Assembly (NCBI RefSeq): GCF_000172415.1
Contig: NZ_ABLD01000003.1
Span: 1-64,000 of the forward strand
DNA length: 64,000 nucleotides
Direction: 5' to 3'
Origin: Paraburkholderia graminis C4D1M
GTDB taxonomy: Bacteria > Pseudomonadota > Gammaproteobacteria > Burkholderiales > Burkholderiaceae
Positions 9,626 to 19,636 of the stretch are shown one piece after another (within the stretch, counting starts at the first letter, position 1; the number at the start of each line of letters is the position of its first letter). The translations under genes were made by a program, and so were the position numbers. The notes beneath the pieces are model-generated. The model did no database searches. It saw only the letters and a list, made by a program, of their open reading frames with translations, and was not told the origin of the DNA.

Positions 9626-12553
9626 TCACATTTTCTCTGACGGCGCGACCCATTGCGTCGCCTTGCCCGAATCCAGGGCTTCCACCAGCGCGGCGAGCGG
9701 CATTGGCTTGGCGATGTAATAACCTTGGGCTTGCCCCGCGCCGATTTCGCGCAACGCAGCGAGCGTCATCGCATCTTCGACACCTTCCGCGACTACACGC
9801 AGGTCAAGCGATTCCGCCATGCGCACGATCGCCCGAACAATAGCCCGCGTGCGCGGATTCGACGATAGGCCGAAGGTGAACGACTTGTCGACCTTGAGGC
9901 CGCTAAAGCGATACTCGTGGACGTAGCTGAGTGACGAAAAGCCCGTCCCGAAATCGTCCAGTACCACGGACACGCCGTTGTCGGCCAAGCGCTGCATCGT
10001 ACGCCGTGCTATCTCTGGCTCCGCAATCAGCGCGCCCTCTGTTAATTCCAGACAGATGCGCGACGGCGCGACTCCGTGCTGCTGGAGGAGCGCGAAGACG
10101 TCGTCCGCAAAATCCTCGCGAGTCATGCTGTAACTGGAACAGTTCACATGTACGGGCGGCCAGCCGGCGAGCCCCGGCTGGGCGAGTATCACTGCGATAC
10201 GATTGAGCATGTATAGATCGAGCCGGCCCATGACCCGGAGTCCTTCCATCGCAGGCAGAAATTCTCCAGGGGTGAGCACGCGGCCGTCTGGCTGGCGCCA
10301 GCGAATCAGAGCTTCGAGCGCAGTCAGACGACCAGTGGCGGTACAGACGATCGGCTGAAAGAAAGGCGCGAGTTCATCGTCTTTTTTTAGCGCAGCGCGC
10401 AAGCTGCCTTCCTGTTGCATCTGATCCGAAACCTGGCGTCGCAATTCCTGATTGAACACCACGTAACTGTCACGCCCGCCGTTTTTTGCCCGGTACATCG
10501 CCGTATCGGCATCGCGCAGCAGGTCCGCCGGTTCGCCGTGAAAGTCATCGTCAGCGGAGACAATGCCGATACTGCATGACGAAAAAACCACGTGATCGCC
10601 GATAGAAAACGGCACGTCGAATGCTGACAGTATCCGCTCGGCGAGCTCGATAGCGTCTTCGACGGAAGCCTCGGCGGAGAGGATCGCGAATTCATCTCCG
10701 CCGAGGCGCGCAAGCATGCATTTATCCGCGAGACAATCACGCAGCCGCGTGGCCGCCGACACCAGCAACTGATCGCCGAAATGGTGACCCAGACTGTCGT
10801 TCACGACTTTGAAGCGATCGAGGTCGAGAAACATTACTACCAGTTGCTGCCCGGCGTCGCGGTGCCTCGTCCATTCCGCACCAAGCCGCTCGAGCAAATA
10901 ACGGCGATTAGGCAGACCGGTCAGTGCGTCATGAAAGTTCTCGTGCCACAGTTGCGCGTTTGCCTCGTCGAGCTCCCGCGTGCGTTCCTGAACGCGTGCT
11001 TCCAGCTCGACGTTGGCAGCATGTAGTGCATCGGCGGCGCTGCGTCGTGACAACGCAGTGTCGATGTGACGTGAAACGAAGGTCAGCAGCTCCTGATCGC
11101 GCGGGGTGTAGTGGACGTCCGGGGAGTAGCTTTGCACTGCAAGCATGCCCCGCACGTTGCCGCCTTCGAAAAGCGGGATACCGAGCCAGGAACGCAGCTT
11201 GAGCTGATCGTGCTCAAGTTCCACCTTTCCTTCGCGAATCAGGCATTCTGCATCGGCGCGATTCAGTAGACACGGCCGACGCAGCGAGATCACGTATTCC
11301 GTGAAACCTCGTTTGCGACGTCGCGGAGCCGGCTGATGGTGAACGAGTTCATCGGCGTAGTAAGGAAACGAAACCGTTTCGGTATTCTCATCGTAAAGCG
11401 CGATGTAGAAGTTATGCGCGTCGAGCAGTTCTCCGAGGATGCCATGCAGATTGCGGAAGAACCCGACCATATCTCCCGGCGCGCTAGACAGCTCGGCGAT
11501 TTTGAAAAGCGCACCTTGCAAATGTTCCGCGCGTTTGCGCTCCACCACCTCCTGACGCAACGCAGTGTTGAGTTCTGACAGTTCGGATGTTCGCCGGGTG
11601 ACGGTTTCTTCCAGATTGGCGCGATGAAGAATCCGGTCCAAGGCCATTGCAACGTGACCCGCGACTACGAGAAACAACGCGCGGTCTTCGGCGCTATAAC
11701 TGCGCGACACGTCGTACACCTGCATGGCAAGCATGCCGAATACTTCATCCGATGCATTTTTTAGCGGGGCGCCCATCCAGAACTCCGGGCGGTCGCCAAC
11801 GCAATAGAAACGTCCCTGCTTTTCAGCCTCGATAATCCCCGCAGCGTCGATCAGCAACGGCTGTCCACTGGTCAGCACGTGGCCTGTCAATGACAGGCGG
11901 TCCGGGTCGACGACGTCGTAGCTTTCCGGCTCGAGCGCCTCAACGTCGATAACATCGACGTAATACGGATAGGTGATGCGTCCGCTTGCCTGTTCATACA
12001 GCGCGAGATAGAAGTTTTCCGCGTCGATTATCGTCGCGAGCTGCCGGTGCACCGCGAGCAGGAAAGCCGAGCGCTCGCGCACAGTGCTGGCTATGTAGGC
12101 GATCTCGTACAGTACCTGCTGCGTCTTCTGCGCGCGCGCGAGCGCGTCGGCAAGCAGTTGCACTCCCAGCGCATTCGCGAATGCGGCAAGGGCCGCCTCA
12201 TGCGGCTGGGCAGGCGGTGCAAGGAGCCATCCGAAAGCGCGGTCGCTGGGTCCCGTCGGCCAGCAATGCAGAGCTTCCGCCTCGCAAAACTCGCTGAGTT
12301 TATTGTTGGCCAGAACTTCCGGCCATACCCGGTGTGTGCGGGCATGCGCCGCCAGATGTAGTTTTTGTCCCGCGCGATACCATGCCCATTCTCTCCCGCG
12401 CAGAAGGTCGCCCGACGCTCGAAGGAGGTTATCGATCGATGCTGTCGCCTCTGTTGACGCAGACAGGTGCATCGCTGGACTTCCGGCAACTGTCGTCGGA
12501 TTGTCGTCCTTCACTCCTGTCAAGCCGCGATGGTCCCCGGAAACGATATTCAT
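9626..12553 (-). CDS. GAF-GAF-GGDEF-EAL cyclic-di-GMP turnover protein
   Basis: A protein of about 975 residues with two GAF sensor domains (roughly 150-310 and 360-510), a coiled linker, a GGDEF diguanylate cyclase domain (roughly 545-705) and an EAL phosphodiesterase domain (roughly 715-965). The cyclase signature RLGGDEF is intact and the EAL domain keeps EAL, the VN of its second motif, ELTEG, DDFGTGFSSL, the KVDKSF lysine and AEGVE, so both activities are possible. There is no transmembrane segment, which means soluble cytosolic sensing through GAF ligands. The start at 12553 is preferred because GGAG lies 7 bases before it; a codon at 12592 is in frame too. No partner gene is adjacent. 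Confidence 0.92.
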   Translation of the reverse strand: MNIVSGDHRGLTGVKDDNPTTVAGSPAMHLSASTEATASIDNLLRASGDLLRGREWAWYRAGQKLHLAAHARTHRVWPEVLANNKLSEFCEAEALHCWPTGPSDRAFGWLLAPPAQPHEAALAAFANALGVQLLADALARAQKTQQVLYEIAYIASTVRERSAFLLAVHRQLATIIDAENFYLALYEQASGRITYPYYVDVIDVEALEPESYDVVDPDRLSLTGHVLTSGQPLLIDAAGIIEAEKQGRFYCVGDRPEFWMGAPLKNASDEVFGMLAMQVYDVSRSYSAEDRALFLVVAGHVAMALDRILHRANLEETVTRRTSELSELNTALRQEVVERKRAEHLQGALFKIAELSSAPGDMVGFFRNLHGILGELLDAHNFYIALYDENTETVSFPYYADELVHHQPAPRRRKRGFTEYVISLRRPCLLNRADAECLIREGKVELEHDQLKLRSWLGIPLFEGGNVRGMLAVQSYSPDVHYTPRDQELLTFVSRHIDTALSRRSAADALHAANVELEARVQERTRELDEANAQLWHENFHDALTGLPNRRYLLERLGAEWTRHRDAGQQLVVMFLDLDRFKVVNDSLGHHFGDQLLVSAATRLRDCLADKCMLARLGGDEFAILSAEASVEDAIELAERILSAFDVPFSIGDHVVFSSCSIGIVSADDDFHGEPADLLRDADTAMYRAKNGGRDSYVVFNQELRRQVSDQMQQEGSLRAALKKDDELAPFFQPIVCTATGRLTALEALIRWRQPDGRVLTPGEFLPAMEGLRVMGRLDLYMLNRIAVILAQPGLAGWPPVHVNCSSYSMTREDFADDVFALLQQHGVAPSRICLELTEGALIAEPEIARRTMQRLADNGVSVVLDDFGTGFSSLSYVHEYRFSGLKVDKSFTFGLSSNPRTRAIVRAIVRMAESLDLRVVAEGVEDAMTLAALREIGAGQAQGYYIAKPMPLAALVEALDSGKATQWVAPSEKM

Positions 12554-13019
12554 CGACGCTCCATGCAATATTGGTCTTGCATGCCTCCACATCCAGTAAC
12601 GATCTCTATGGCGTCGGAGCTTTTTTAGAATTTGGCTGCCGACACTCGCTTAACGGCAACTGGGGGGTTTTCCTTTATGGCGACATCATTTCAATGTCGG
12701 CAGCGGTTTTAAGGACACCGCGGTACAAGTGCAGCTCCAGGCAACGCCTCACCGTAAAACCTCGGCCACTTCGGCCGTTCGCGACGACCGGGCACTTGAG
12801 CGCGTCCGATAATTAATTGAGTGGAAAAAGGTTCAGGGCAATAACCCCGTCCATTCTGGATATCGTTTCCTTTTCAACGCCCCGGGCAGTCCAGTGCCAG
12901 GACTCTCCGTGCTCCCGATGTCCCGTTCAAGGGAAATCCCTGCCCTTTTATTCCCATTGAGCGGGAATATGATTTTTGAAATTCGAGAATGGTCTGGCAT
13001 TCTGCGCTCTTGATGGATC
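12554..13019. other. Divergent intergenic region
   Basis: The 466-bp spacer between the GGDEF-EAL gene and the IclR gene contains no convincing coding frame. Its last 80 bases hold an inverted repeat described separately. Confidence 0.5.
12949..12969. promoter_or_regulatory. Candidate IclR operator
   Basis: TATTCCC and GGGAATA are perfect 7-bp inverted arms with a 7-bp spacer, 50 bp before the IclR start. The place suits autoregulation of the IclR gene. Confidence 0.45.
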
Positions 13020-13784
13020 GTGGATAGCGTGATCGTGAATGTGGAACAGGGTGTGACAGGGGCCGAACGGGTGTTGCTGGTGCTGGCCGCGCTCGCCAGT
13101 CATGGCAAGGCGATGTCGGTCAAAGATCTGCTAGCCGTGACCGGGCTTGCGCAAAGCACACTGTACCGTCAGATCGCGCTGCTCAAGCGCTGGGGTTTCG
13201 TCGCCGAAAACGCCGGTTACTACGCGCCCGGTCCGATCAGCTTGCAACTCGCGCTTGACTTCGATGTGAATTCTCTGCTCGTCGAAGCGAGCCGCACGGA
13301 GATGCAGCAGCTCGCGCGCGCGTCGCAGGAAAGCATTGGGCTGGTGGTCGCGGTCAGGCATCAGGTGATGTGCCTTGAGATGGTCGACAGCCAGCAATCG
13401 TTGCGCTGCTCGTTCGAGAAAGGCCGCGCCGTGCCGCTCAAGGCGGGCGCGTCGGCGAAATCCCTATTGGCATTCATGGGCGACAGGGCGCGCGCCGAAG
13501 TGCTCGACAGCGTGTTTGGCAACGACCCCGTCGGCCGTGCCGCGATCGAAGCAGAACTTGAACAGATTCGAGCCCAGGGCTACGCCGTTAGCGACAGCGA
13601 AGTCGACCTGGGCGTGTGGGGAGTCAGCGCTCCGATCTTTCATCACAGTGGACGCAGCGCCGGCAGCAGCGCGTCGATCACGTTGATGGCGCCATCAACG
13701 CGCGCCATCGGACGAGAAAGCCAATTAATCGACGGGACGCTACGTACGGCCCGCGCCATTTCCGAGCATATGCAAACCGATTAG
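13020..13784 (+). CDS. IclR-family transcriptional regulator
   Basis: A 254-residue repressor/activator with an N-terminal winged helix (about 12-72, AERVLLVLAALA ... GLAQSTLYRQIALLKRWGFV) and a C-terminal effector-binding domain of GAF type with the family segments SLRCSFEKG, AGASAKSLLAF and GVWGVSAPI. The start is GTG 13020 (or GTG 13029); the only ATG upstream, at 13013, is out of frame. It lies directly before the amino-acid transporter and hutG genes on the same strand and probably senses a histidine-pathway compound. Confidence 0.88.
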   Translation: MDSVIVNVEQGVTGAERVLLVLAALASHGKAMSVKDLLAVTGLAQSTLYRQIALLKRWGFVAENAGYYAPGPISLQLALDFDVNSLLVEASRTEMQQLARASQESIGLVVAVRHQVMCLEMVDSQQSLRCSFEKGRAVPLKAGASAKSLLAFMGDRARAEVLDSVFGNDPVGRAAIEAELEQIRAQGYAVSDSEVDLGVWGVSAPIFHHSGRSAGSSASITLMAPSTRAIGRESQLIDGTLRTARAISEHMQTD

Positions 13785-13869
13785 CGGGACGAATCTTTTT
13801 CAATTTCATCCGTAAATTGGGCGCTCAAATTAACCGCATCACTTGATAGAACCGCAAGGAGCCTACCCC

Positions 13870-14625
13870 ATGAAGCTGCAACGACTGTTGTCCCTCGCAT
13901 GCGTGACGTTCGCCGTGACGTTTGGCGGATTTTCCGGCGCGGCGTCAGCACAAACGCCGGAAGTGCTGAACGTCGCCACCGACGCCACTTTCCCGCCGAT
14001 GGAGTACACCGAGAACGGCGCGCGCACCGGCTTCGACGTCGATCTCATGAATGCGCTCGCGAAAGTGATGGGCAAACGCGTGCAATGGACCGACATTGAC
14101 TTTAAAGGACTGATTCCAGGTCTGATCGCGCATCGTTTCGACGCTGCGATCTCCGGCATCTACATCACTGACGAGCGCGCGAAAGTGATCGACTTCACCG
14201 ATTCCTACTACGCGGGTGGGCTGGCCGTGCTGGTCAAAAGCGATTCACCGATCAAGACGGTGACCGATCTGAACGGCAAAAAAGTCTCAGTCCAGGTGGG
14301 CACGAAGTCCGTGAACTTCCTACGCGATAACTTCCCGCAGATCAATCGCGTCGAGGTCGAGAAGAACCAGGAAATGTTCGACCTGGTTGGCATCGGCCGT
14401 GCAGACGCTGCTGTGACGGGTAAGCCGGCCGCCTATCAAGTTGCGAAAACGCGCACCGGCTTCCGTGTACTCGACAAAACGCTGACGACCGAAGCGTACG
14501 GCATCGCCGTGCGCAAAGACGAGCCGCAGCTGAAGGCAGCCTTCAACACCGCGCTCGCCAGGATCAAAGCTGACGGCACGTATGCGGCGATCGTCAAGAA
14601 GTGGTTCGGCGCGAGTGCGCAATAA
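13870..14625 (+). CDS. Periplasmic amino-acid-binding protein of ABC transporter
   Basis: A 251-residue solute-binding protein of family 3 (polar amino acids). A Sec signal peptide ends at about residue 27 (AASA-QT), followed by the typical TDATFPPMEY, GFDVDLMNALA and DFKGLIPGL segments, then a C-terminal KKWFG end. The ATG at 13870 with AAGGAG before it is the start. It is the first gene of a unit with a permease (15-bp gap), an ATPase and formimidoylglutamase, so the ligand is likely histidine or a histidine-derived compound; the sequence alone does not define it. Confidence 0.9.
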   Translation: MKLQRLLSLACVTFAVTFGGFSGAASAQTPEVLNVATDATFPPMEYTENGARTGFDVDLMNALAKVMGKRVQWTDIDFKGLIPGLIAHRFDAAISGIYITDERAKVIDFTDSYYAGGLAVLVKSDSPIKTVTDLNGKKVSVQVGTKSVNFLRDNFPQINRVEVEKNQEMFDLVGIGRADAAVTGKPAAYQVAKTRTGFRVLDKTLTTEAYGIAVRKDEPQLKAAFNTALARIKADGTYAAIVKKWFGASAQ

Positions 14626-14640
14626 ACGGCTGGACACGAA

Positions 14641-15309
14641 ATGGAACTTGATTTCTCGCCGGTGATTGCCGGTTGGCCAGACATCATGCAAGGCGCGTTA
14701 GTGACGGTCGAAGTGACCGCCGCGTCACTCGCGCTCAGTTGCGCGCTTGGCCTGTTGATCGGCATCGGCCGGCTGACGCCGCAGCGGCGCATCGTGTACG
14801 GTTTCTGCACCGCTTACCTGACGTTCTTCCGCGGCACGCCGTTGCTTGTACAACTCTTCCTGCTGTTCTTCGGCCTGCCGCAATTCGGCATCCTGCTGCC
14901 GGCGTTCTTGTGCGGCATGCTGGGGCTCGGTCTGTATTCGGCGGCTTACGTATCGGAGATCGTCCGCGGCGCGATTCAGTCGGTCGATCGCGGGCAGATG
15001 GAAGCGGCGCGTTCGATCGGCATGTCGTCAGGGCAGGCGATGCGCGCAATCATTCTGCCGCAGGCCATCGTGCGGATGATCCCCCCGCTCGGCAACGAAT
15101 TCATCGCGTTGATCAAGAACTCGGCGCTGGTGTCGCTGCTCACGATCGACGATCTGATGCATGAAGGCCAGAAGATCATCAGCGTGTCCTATCGTTCGCT
15201 TGAAGTGTATCTCGCTATCGCGCTGGTGTATCTGGTATTGACGCAGGTGACCAATTTCGCGCTGCATCGCGTTGAACGTCGTTTGCGTGTGGGAGGAATG
15301 GTGCAATGA
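14641..15309 (+). CDS. Amino-acid ABC transporter permease
   Basis: A 222-residue inner-membrane protein of the HisMQ type. It has about five hydrophobic helices, the [20 protein letters not shown] segment typical of polar-amino-acid permeases and the EAA loop ([23 protein letters not shown]) that docks to the ATPase. Only one permease gene is present, so it probably forms a homodimer. The stop overlaps the ATPase start by four bases (ATGA), which suggests coupled translation. Confidence 0.92.
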   Translation: MELDFSPVIAGWPDIMQGALVTVEVTAASLALSCALGLLIGIGRLTPQRRIVYGFCTAYLTFFRGTPLLVQLFLLFFGLPQFGILLPAFLCGMLGLGLYSAAYVSEIVRGAIQSVDRGQMEAARSIGMSSGQAMRAIILPQAIVRMIPPLGNEFIALIKNSALVSLLTIDDLMHEGQKIISVSYRSLEVYLAIALVYLVLTQVTNFALHRVERRLRVGGMVQ

Positions 15310-16082
15310 ATACCGTGGCCAAAATCAACGAGCCTATCGTTAGCATTCGCGGTCTGACGAAATCGTTCGGCTCGCATACCGTGCTCAACGGCATCGATTT
15401 CGACATTCAACCGCAGCAGGTCGTGGTGGTGATCGGGCCGAGCGGGTCGGGCAAGAGTACCTTTCTCCGCTGCTGTAATGGACTCGAACAGGCAGAAGGC
15501 GGCACGATCGACATTTGCGGGCATCGGTTAGTCGACCACGGCGAGATGCTCAAAGAGCGTTCGCTGAATGCTCTGCGCACCGAAGTCGGCATGGTGTTTC
15601 AGTCGTTCAATCTGTTTCCGCACCTGTCGGTGCTGCATAACATCACCGTGGGACCGCGCATGTTGCGTGGCGCCAGCAAGGCGCAGGCCGAAGCGGCTGC
15701 GATGGCGTTGCTGGAGAAGGTCGGGCTCGCGCACAAGGCGCATGTGATGCCGGCGAGTCTCTCGGGTGGTCAGAAGCAACGGGTTGCGATTGCTCGCGCG
15801 CTAGCGATGCAGCCACGGGTGATGCTGTTCGACGAGCCGACGTCCGCTCTCGATCCCGAACTGGTAGGCGAAGTGCTGCAAGTGATGAAGCTGCTCGCGA
15901 GCGAAGGCATGACGATGGTGGTCGTCACACACGAAATGGGCTTCGCGAAGGAAGTGGCCAATGTGGTGGTAGTCATGGACGGCGGTATGATCGTCGAAGC
16001 GGGGCCGCCCGCGGAGATTTTCACTGCGCCATCACAGCCGCGCACACGCGCATTCCTGCAGGCGGTGTTGTCGCGCGCATGA
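15306..16082 (+). CDS. Amino-acid ABC transporter ATP-binding protein
   Basis: A 258-residue ATPase with Walker [10 protein letters not shown], the Q-loop [13 protein letters not shown], the signature [16 protein letters not shown], Walker [15 protein letters not shown] and the switch His in VVTHEMGFA. This is the GlnQ/HisP class. The gene overlaps the permease before it and hutG after it by four bases each, so import and the catabolic enzyme are translated as one unit. Confidence 0.95.
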   Translation: MNTVAKINEPIVSIRGLTKSFGSHTVLNGIDFDIQPQQVVVVIGPSGSGKSTFLRCCNGLEQAEGGTIDICGHRLVDHGEMLKERSLNALRTEVGMVFQSFNLFPHLSVLHNITVGPRMLRGASKAQAEAAAMALLEKVGLAHKAHVMPASLSGGQKQRVAIARALAMQPRVMLFDEPTSALDPELVGEVLQVMKLLASEGMTMVVVTHEMGFAKEVANVVVVMDGGMIVEAGPPAEIFTAPSQPRTRAFLQAVLSRA

Positions 16083-17047
16083 GAGTCCCATTCGATGACA
16101 AGGTGTGGGCAGGCCGTTCCGACGACGGCGAACCCGGCGACACACGACGTGTTTTCAATCAGGTGATGCCATTCGGTAACGCTGTGGACGTGCAGCGCGA
16201 TGCGCCCGTGATCGTCGGCTTCGGCTCCGATGAAGGCGTGCGCCGCAATCAAGGTCGGATTGGCGCAGCGCATGCTCCGAAGGAATTGCGCCGTGCGCTC
16301 GCGGGTTTGCCGGCCAAATCGGCGATGGCGGCACTTGCCGACGCAGGCGACGTGGTGTGCGACGACGGCGACCTCGAAGCCGCGCAAGTGGAACTGGCCC
16401 AAGTGGTTAGCGAAGTACTGGCGAGCGGTGGGCGGCCGTTGGTGTTCGGCGGCGGTCATGAGGTCGCGTGGGGTACGTATAGCGGTTTGCGGCTGCATCA
16501 GCAGCGTGAAACCGACAATGCAGCAACGCCATTGGCATTGCGCAGTTTGCTGATCATTAACTTCGACGCTCATTTCGATCTGCGCCAGAAGCGTCCCGCG
16601 AATTCCGGCACGCCGTTCGATCAGATCGCGCTTGACTGTGCGGAACGAGGGGTGCCATTCAACTATGCGTGCTTCGGTATCAGCGATCTCGGCAATACCG
16701 CTTCGCTTTTCGCGCATGCGGAGCGACTCGGCGTGCGCTATGTGTTGGACGTCGATATGCAGGAAACGCAACTGCCGCAGCGCCTGAATGAGCTTCAGAA
16801 GTTGCTGGACGCGGCGGACGACGTCTATCTGACGATCGATCTCGACGTGTTGCCGGCCGCCACGGCGCCGGGTGTGTCGGCGCCCGCTGCGCTGGGCGTA
16901 CCGCTATCGGTGGTCGAAGCGATGGTGCTGCGCGTGCGGGCTTCGGGCAAGCTGCGCGCGGCGGATATCGCGGAGTACAACCCGGCGCTCGATCAGGACA
17001 GGCGCACCGCGAGAGCGGCCGCCCGACTAGCGTACCGGTTGCTTTAA
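16079..17047 (+). CDS. hutG: Formimidoylglutamase (arginase-fold)
   Basis: Hydrolyses N-formimidoyl-L-glutamate to glutamate and formamide, the last step of one histidine-degradation route. The 322-residue product has the dinuclear-manganese ligands of ureohydrolases: [18 protein letters not shown] and the Asp pair in TIDLDVLPA, followed by [11 protein letters not shown]. The SGTPFDQI segment and the overall length match HutG better than arginase or agmatinase. It is translationally coupled to the transporter ATPase. No hutH, hutU or hutI is in the window, so the rest of the pathway must be encoded elsewhere. Confidence 0.85.
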   Translation: MRVPFDDKVWAGRSDDGEPGDTRRVFNQVMPFGNAVDVQRDAPVIVGFGSDEGVRRNQGRIGAAHAPKELRRALAGLPAKSAMAALADAGDVVCDDGDLEAAQVELAQVVSEVLASGGRPLVFGGGHEVAWGTYSGLRLHQQRETDNAATPLALRSLLIINFDAHFDLRQKRPANSGTPFDQIALDCAERGVPFNYACFGISDLGNTASLFAHAERLGVRYVLDVDMQETQLPQRLNELQKLLDAADDVYLTIDLDVLPAATAPGVSAPAALGVPLSVVEAMVLRVRASGKLRAADIAEYNPALDQDRRTARAAARLAYRLL

Positions 17048-17723
17048 ATCAGGTCATCGCGCTCACCGTATCGCGTGAGCAGAAAAAACGGCTCGCCGGA
17101 TTCCCGAACTGGACCGACCGAGTTCAACAGTTCCCGAGTGGGCCCGATGGGGCTGAGTTCTGTATCGCACGGGACTCCGGCGTTTCAGTTTGAGCTCGAT
17201 GCGCTTGCCGACGCATGCAAGCCAATGCGCGAACGTCTGCTGCGGGCCGATAACTATTTAGCCCCCATCCCAGTACGAACGTCCGTTGTTTGGTGCGCAT
17301 CTGCCGTTTGAATGGCCCGCTGAACACGAAGGCAAACGGCTGCAACTGGCCGGAAATTGTCCACGATCCAGGCGTTGGCGTCGAATGTCCAGTTCTGGCC
17401 GGCTAGTGCCCACCGACCAATGGCGGCTCGTGGCCGCACTGCGTCCCAGGTCCGAGAGGGCCGCGTCTGCGAGGCCCGCGTTTCGTGCGCCGGCATGAAC
17501 AAGCCGGAACGGACTGACGACGTCACCGCAAGCGGTGGCCATTGATACTCACGGTCTCTGAATATGCTAGTGACAAATGTCGAAGGAGGTATCAGACATA
17601 CCAGTAGGATGTGTTGCCTTGTTGGTTGGCCGTGACGTTGAAACAATGCTTGTGAGTCAACGGGCTCGATCCCGGTCAGGGAAGCGACGAAACAGACGCG
17701 TTCAATTCACGAGGGAACTGGCG
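17048..17723. other. Gene-poor region 1
   Basis: 676 bp without a convincing gene. Short frames exist on both strands but have irregular codon use and no recognisable motif. Text such as ttctggccggc resembles the repeated intergenic DNA further right, so this is probably decayed sequence. Confidence 0.5.
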
Positions 17724-18380
17724 ATGCGCATCTCGTTTTTGCATACGATCAATGACAACCAACGCATATTCGAGGACGCGGCAATAAATCTTGGTTTGCG
17801 GACCGATAACCTCCGCCATGAAGTCCGGTCGGATCTTCGTGAGGCTGTTCAACAAGCGGGTGCATTCCCAGCCAGCGTGAAGGAGGAGACGAAACGTTGT
17901 CTTCTGGCTCTTGCGGCGGACGCAGATGCCGTCATCCTGACTTGTGCGACGCTTGGACCGGCTGTGGAAGGAATTGAAAGCACGTCCGTTCCGATTGTGA
18001 GAGCAGATGTCGCGTTAGCCGCGGCGGCAGGCAAGATTGGTGGAAAGACCGCCGTGCTGTGTGCGGTTGAGGCTTCCGTCGAGCCTACGAGACGCCTTTT
18101 CGCGCGGTATGCTAGCCACTCTGTTACGTCATTGGACGTCATCCACGTTGAAGGTGTGTGGACGCTGTTCCAGAATGGCGACGTCGACGAATGCTTCGCT
18201 GCTATCGCGGCATCGGCGGATCAAGCATATGAAGAAGGCGCAACTCTTGTTGCATACGCTCATCCCTGGATGGCCCCGGCGGTGAACCTCGCGCGCAGAG
18301 GAAGGCAGCCGCTTGATAGTCCCCAGGCTGCGTTGCGCGCCGTGATGCAGCGAGGCGGTGACCCTTCGCTCGGCTTCTGA
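17724..18380 (+). CDS. Asp/Glu-racemase-superfamily protein
   Basis: A 218-residue protein. The segment DAVILTCATLGPAVEGI (around 70-86) carries a cysteine at the position of the first catalytic Cys of aspartate/glutamate/hydantoin racemases, and VPIVRADVALAAAA fits the following helix. The second Cys of two-cysteine racemases is replaced: the segment there reads LVAYAHPWMAPAV, so true two-base racemisation is doubtful and another reaction of the superfamily (for example decarboxylation or isomerisation) is possible. The start at 17724 has GAGGGA before it; a longer frame upstream has no support. It stands alone in decayed DNA. Confidence 0.65.
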   Translation: MRISFLHTINDNQRIFEDAAINLGLRTDNLRHEVRSDLREAVQQAGAFPASVKEETKRCLLALAADADAVILTCATLGPAVEGIESTSVPIVRADVALAAAAGKIGGKTAVLCAVEASVEPTRRLFARYASHSVTSLDVIHVEGVWTLFQNGDVDECFAAIAASADQAYEEGATLVAYAHPWMAPAVNLARRGRQPLDSPQAALRAVMQRGGDPSLGF

Positions 18381-18446
18381 CATCCGACGGTGGTGCCGAT
18401 TGTTGGATTGTTGACGATCTTCGCCGCACCTTTGAATGTCTCAAAG

Positions 18447-18626
18447 TGGCCGACTGTACGCGTTCGTCGCCTGCACCAGATTCGCGTCAACGGCGGACGA
18501 ACCAAACCGACCCACAAGCGCCGCTGGTATTTTTTTCGGAGCGGACGTTCGACACGGCGAGCCAGCCGTTTAGCTCATGGTGCCAGTAGTGATTTCGACC
18601 AATGAAGTCAAATGCTTCTGGCCACG
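18447..18626. repeat. ~180-bp dispersed direct repeat, copy 1
   Basis: About 96% identical to 21485-21663, with around seven substitutions and one base difference in a T run (T7 here, T6 there). That indel shifts every forward frame, so the element is not under protein-coding selection. Confidence 0.9.
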
Positions 18627-19156
18627 CCCGCCTGTCCCTGAAGGGCTGGTGCCTGGGAACGCTGGAGGAAACCGTTCGCTTCCAGGCCAGAGGGCGCCCG
18701 GAGGGTGGCGCGAAGAAGCGTCTTTCCTGGCGCATTGCCGCAGTCAGCGACTGAGTACTGCTGAACCTGAAGTTGTCCTGCATGGCAACCGTGTTAGGTC
18801 GCACAACCGGGTGCTCAGCGGCGGGGCAACAAATTGCTCTTGGCATTTCTCGAGCAGCTGCAGTAGCCGAAAGCGCTCTATCGGCAGCGGGAGCTTTTCA
18901 CCAATCAGACCATGGTCCTATTGCGTCTAGGTAAAGCTGGAACAGATTATATTGGGATGGTGCGCATTCAACTCGGTGCATGTCCGTTCATCTGTGAGCA
19001 GTTAGGACTAGCGCAACTGGAATGCTGCGCGAACAGCCCGCATCGTGGACCGCGGTCCTTCAACGATCTGTCGTAGCCGACTTGGAAAGAACAATGAAGC
19101 TGACCAAAACATTCATGATGTTGGCGGGCCAGTAACAAACTGCTGCTCGGGTCTGC

Positions 19157-19241
19157 CCCGGCTACGCCGGGTAGATTACTCCCGGGAAAATCCGGGAGCG
19201 CGCGCCTTGTCGCCTTCGCGTAAGATCGTCGTCAGACGATC
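19157..19241. other. Cluster of three perfect hairpins
   Basis: Three stems follow within 85 bp: CCCGGC/GCCGGG (19157-19171), CTCCCGG/CCGGGAG (19179-19198) and GATCGTC/GACGATC (19224-19241). No T run follows. This could be a structured RNA remnant or REP-like DNA; I cannot name it. Confidence 0.4.
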
Positions 19242-19636
19242 ACGATCCGGGTGTACCTGCATGTCACCCTTCGTCCGCCCACGATGCACGACAAATGCAA
19301 GCGGTTCCGCTCGAAGCAGCACTCGATACCGTGTCTCGCGGTCGCGAAGGGCTCGCGTGAATCGGGGACCACGGCGTCGCCCCCATTCACGCCTATACGC
19401 CCTTTTGATCCTGCGGTGACTACGACGATCTGCGCCGCGGCGGCTTGGATGCCGTGCGTTTGAGGTCAGCCGTTCTGTCGATGGTCGTCAGGCGGCTGGC
19501 AGCGTTGCCAAGGTCGTCCGGGGCCGCGAGCACGGTGCAATGTATCGCCCCAGTCAGTGGCGCGTCACAGCGCGCGACTTGAAACCGCTGGCGTCGCTCG
19601 CTTGTCTGGTCCATCTTCGAATCTGCGGAGAGCGAC

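Larger units (their letters stand above)
18381..19636. other. Gene-poor region 2
   Basis: 1,256 bp without a convincing gene, containing repeat copy 1 and a cluster of three hairpins. Frames are short, interrupted and lack ribosome-binding sites. Confidence 0.5.

Noticed and set aside
16079..17047. Agmatinase or arginase instead of HutG
   Set aside because: Length, the SGTPFDQ segment and the APGVSAP end fit formimidoylglutamase better; kept as HutG with reduced confidence.
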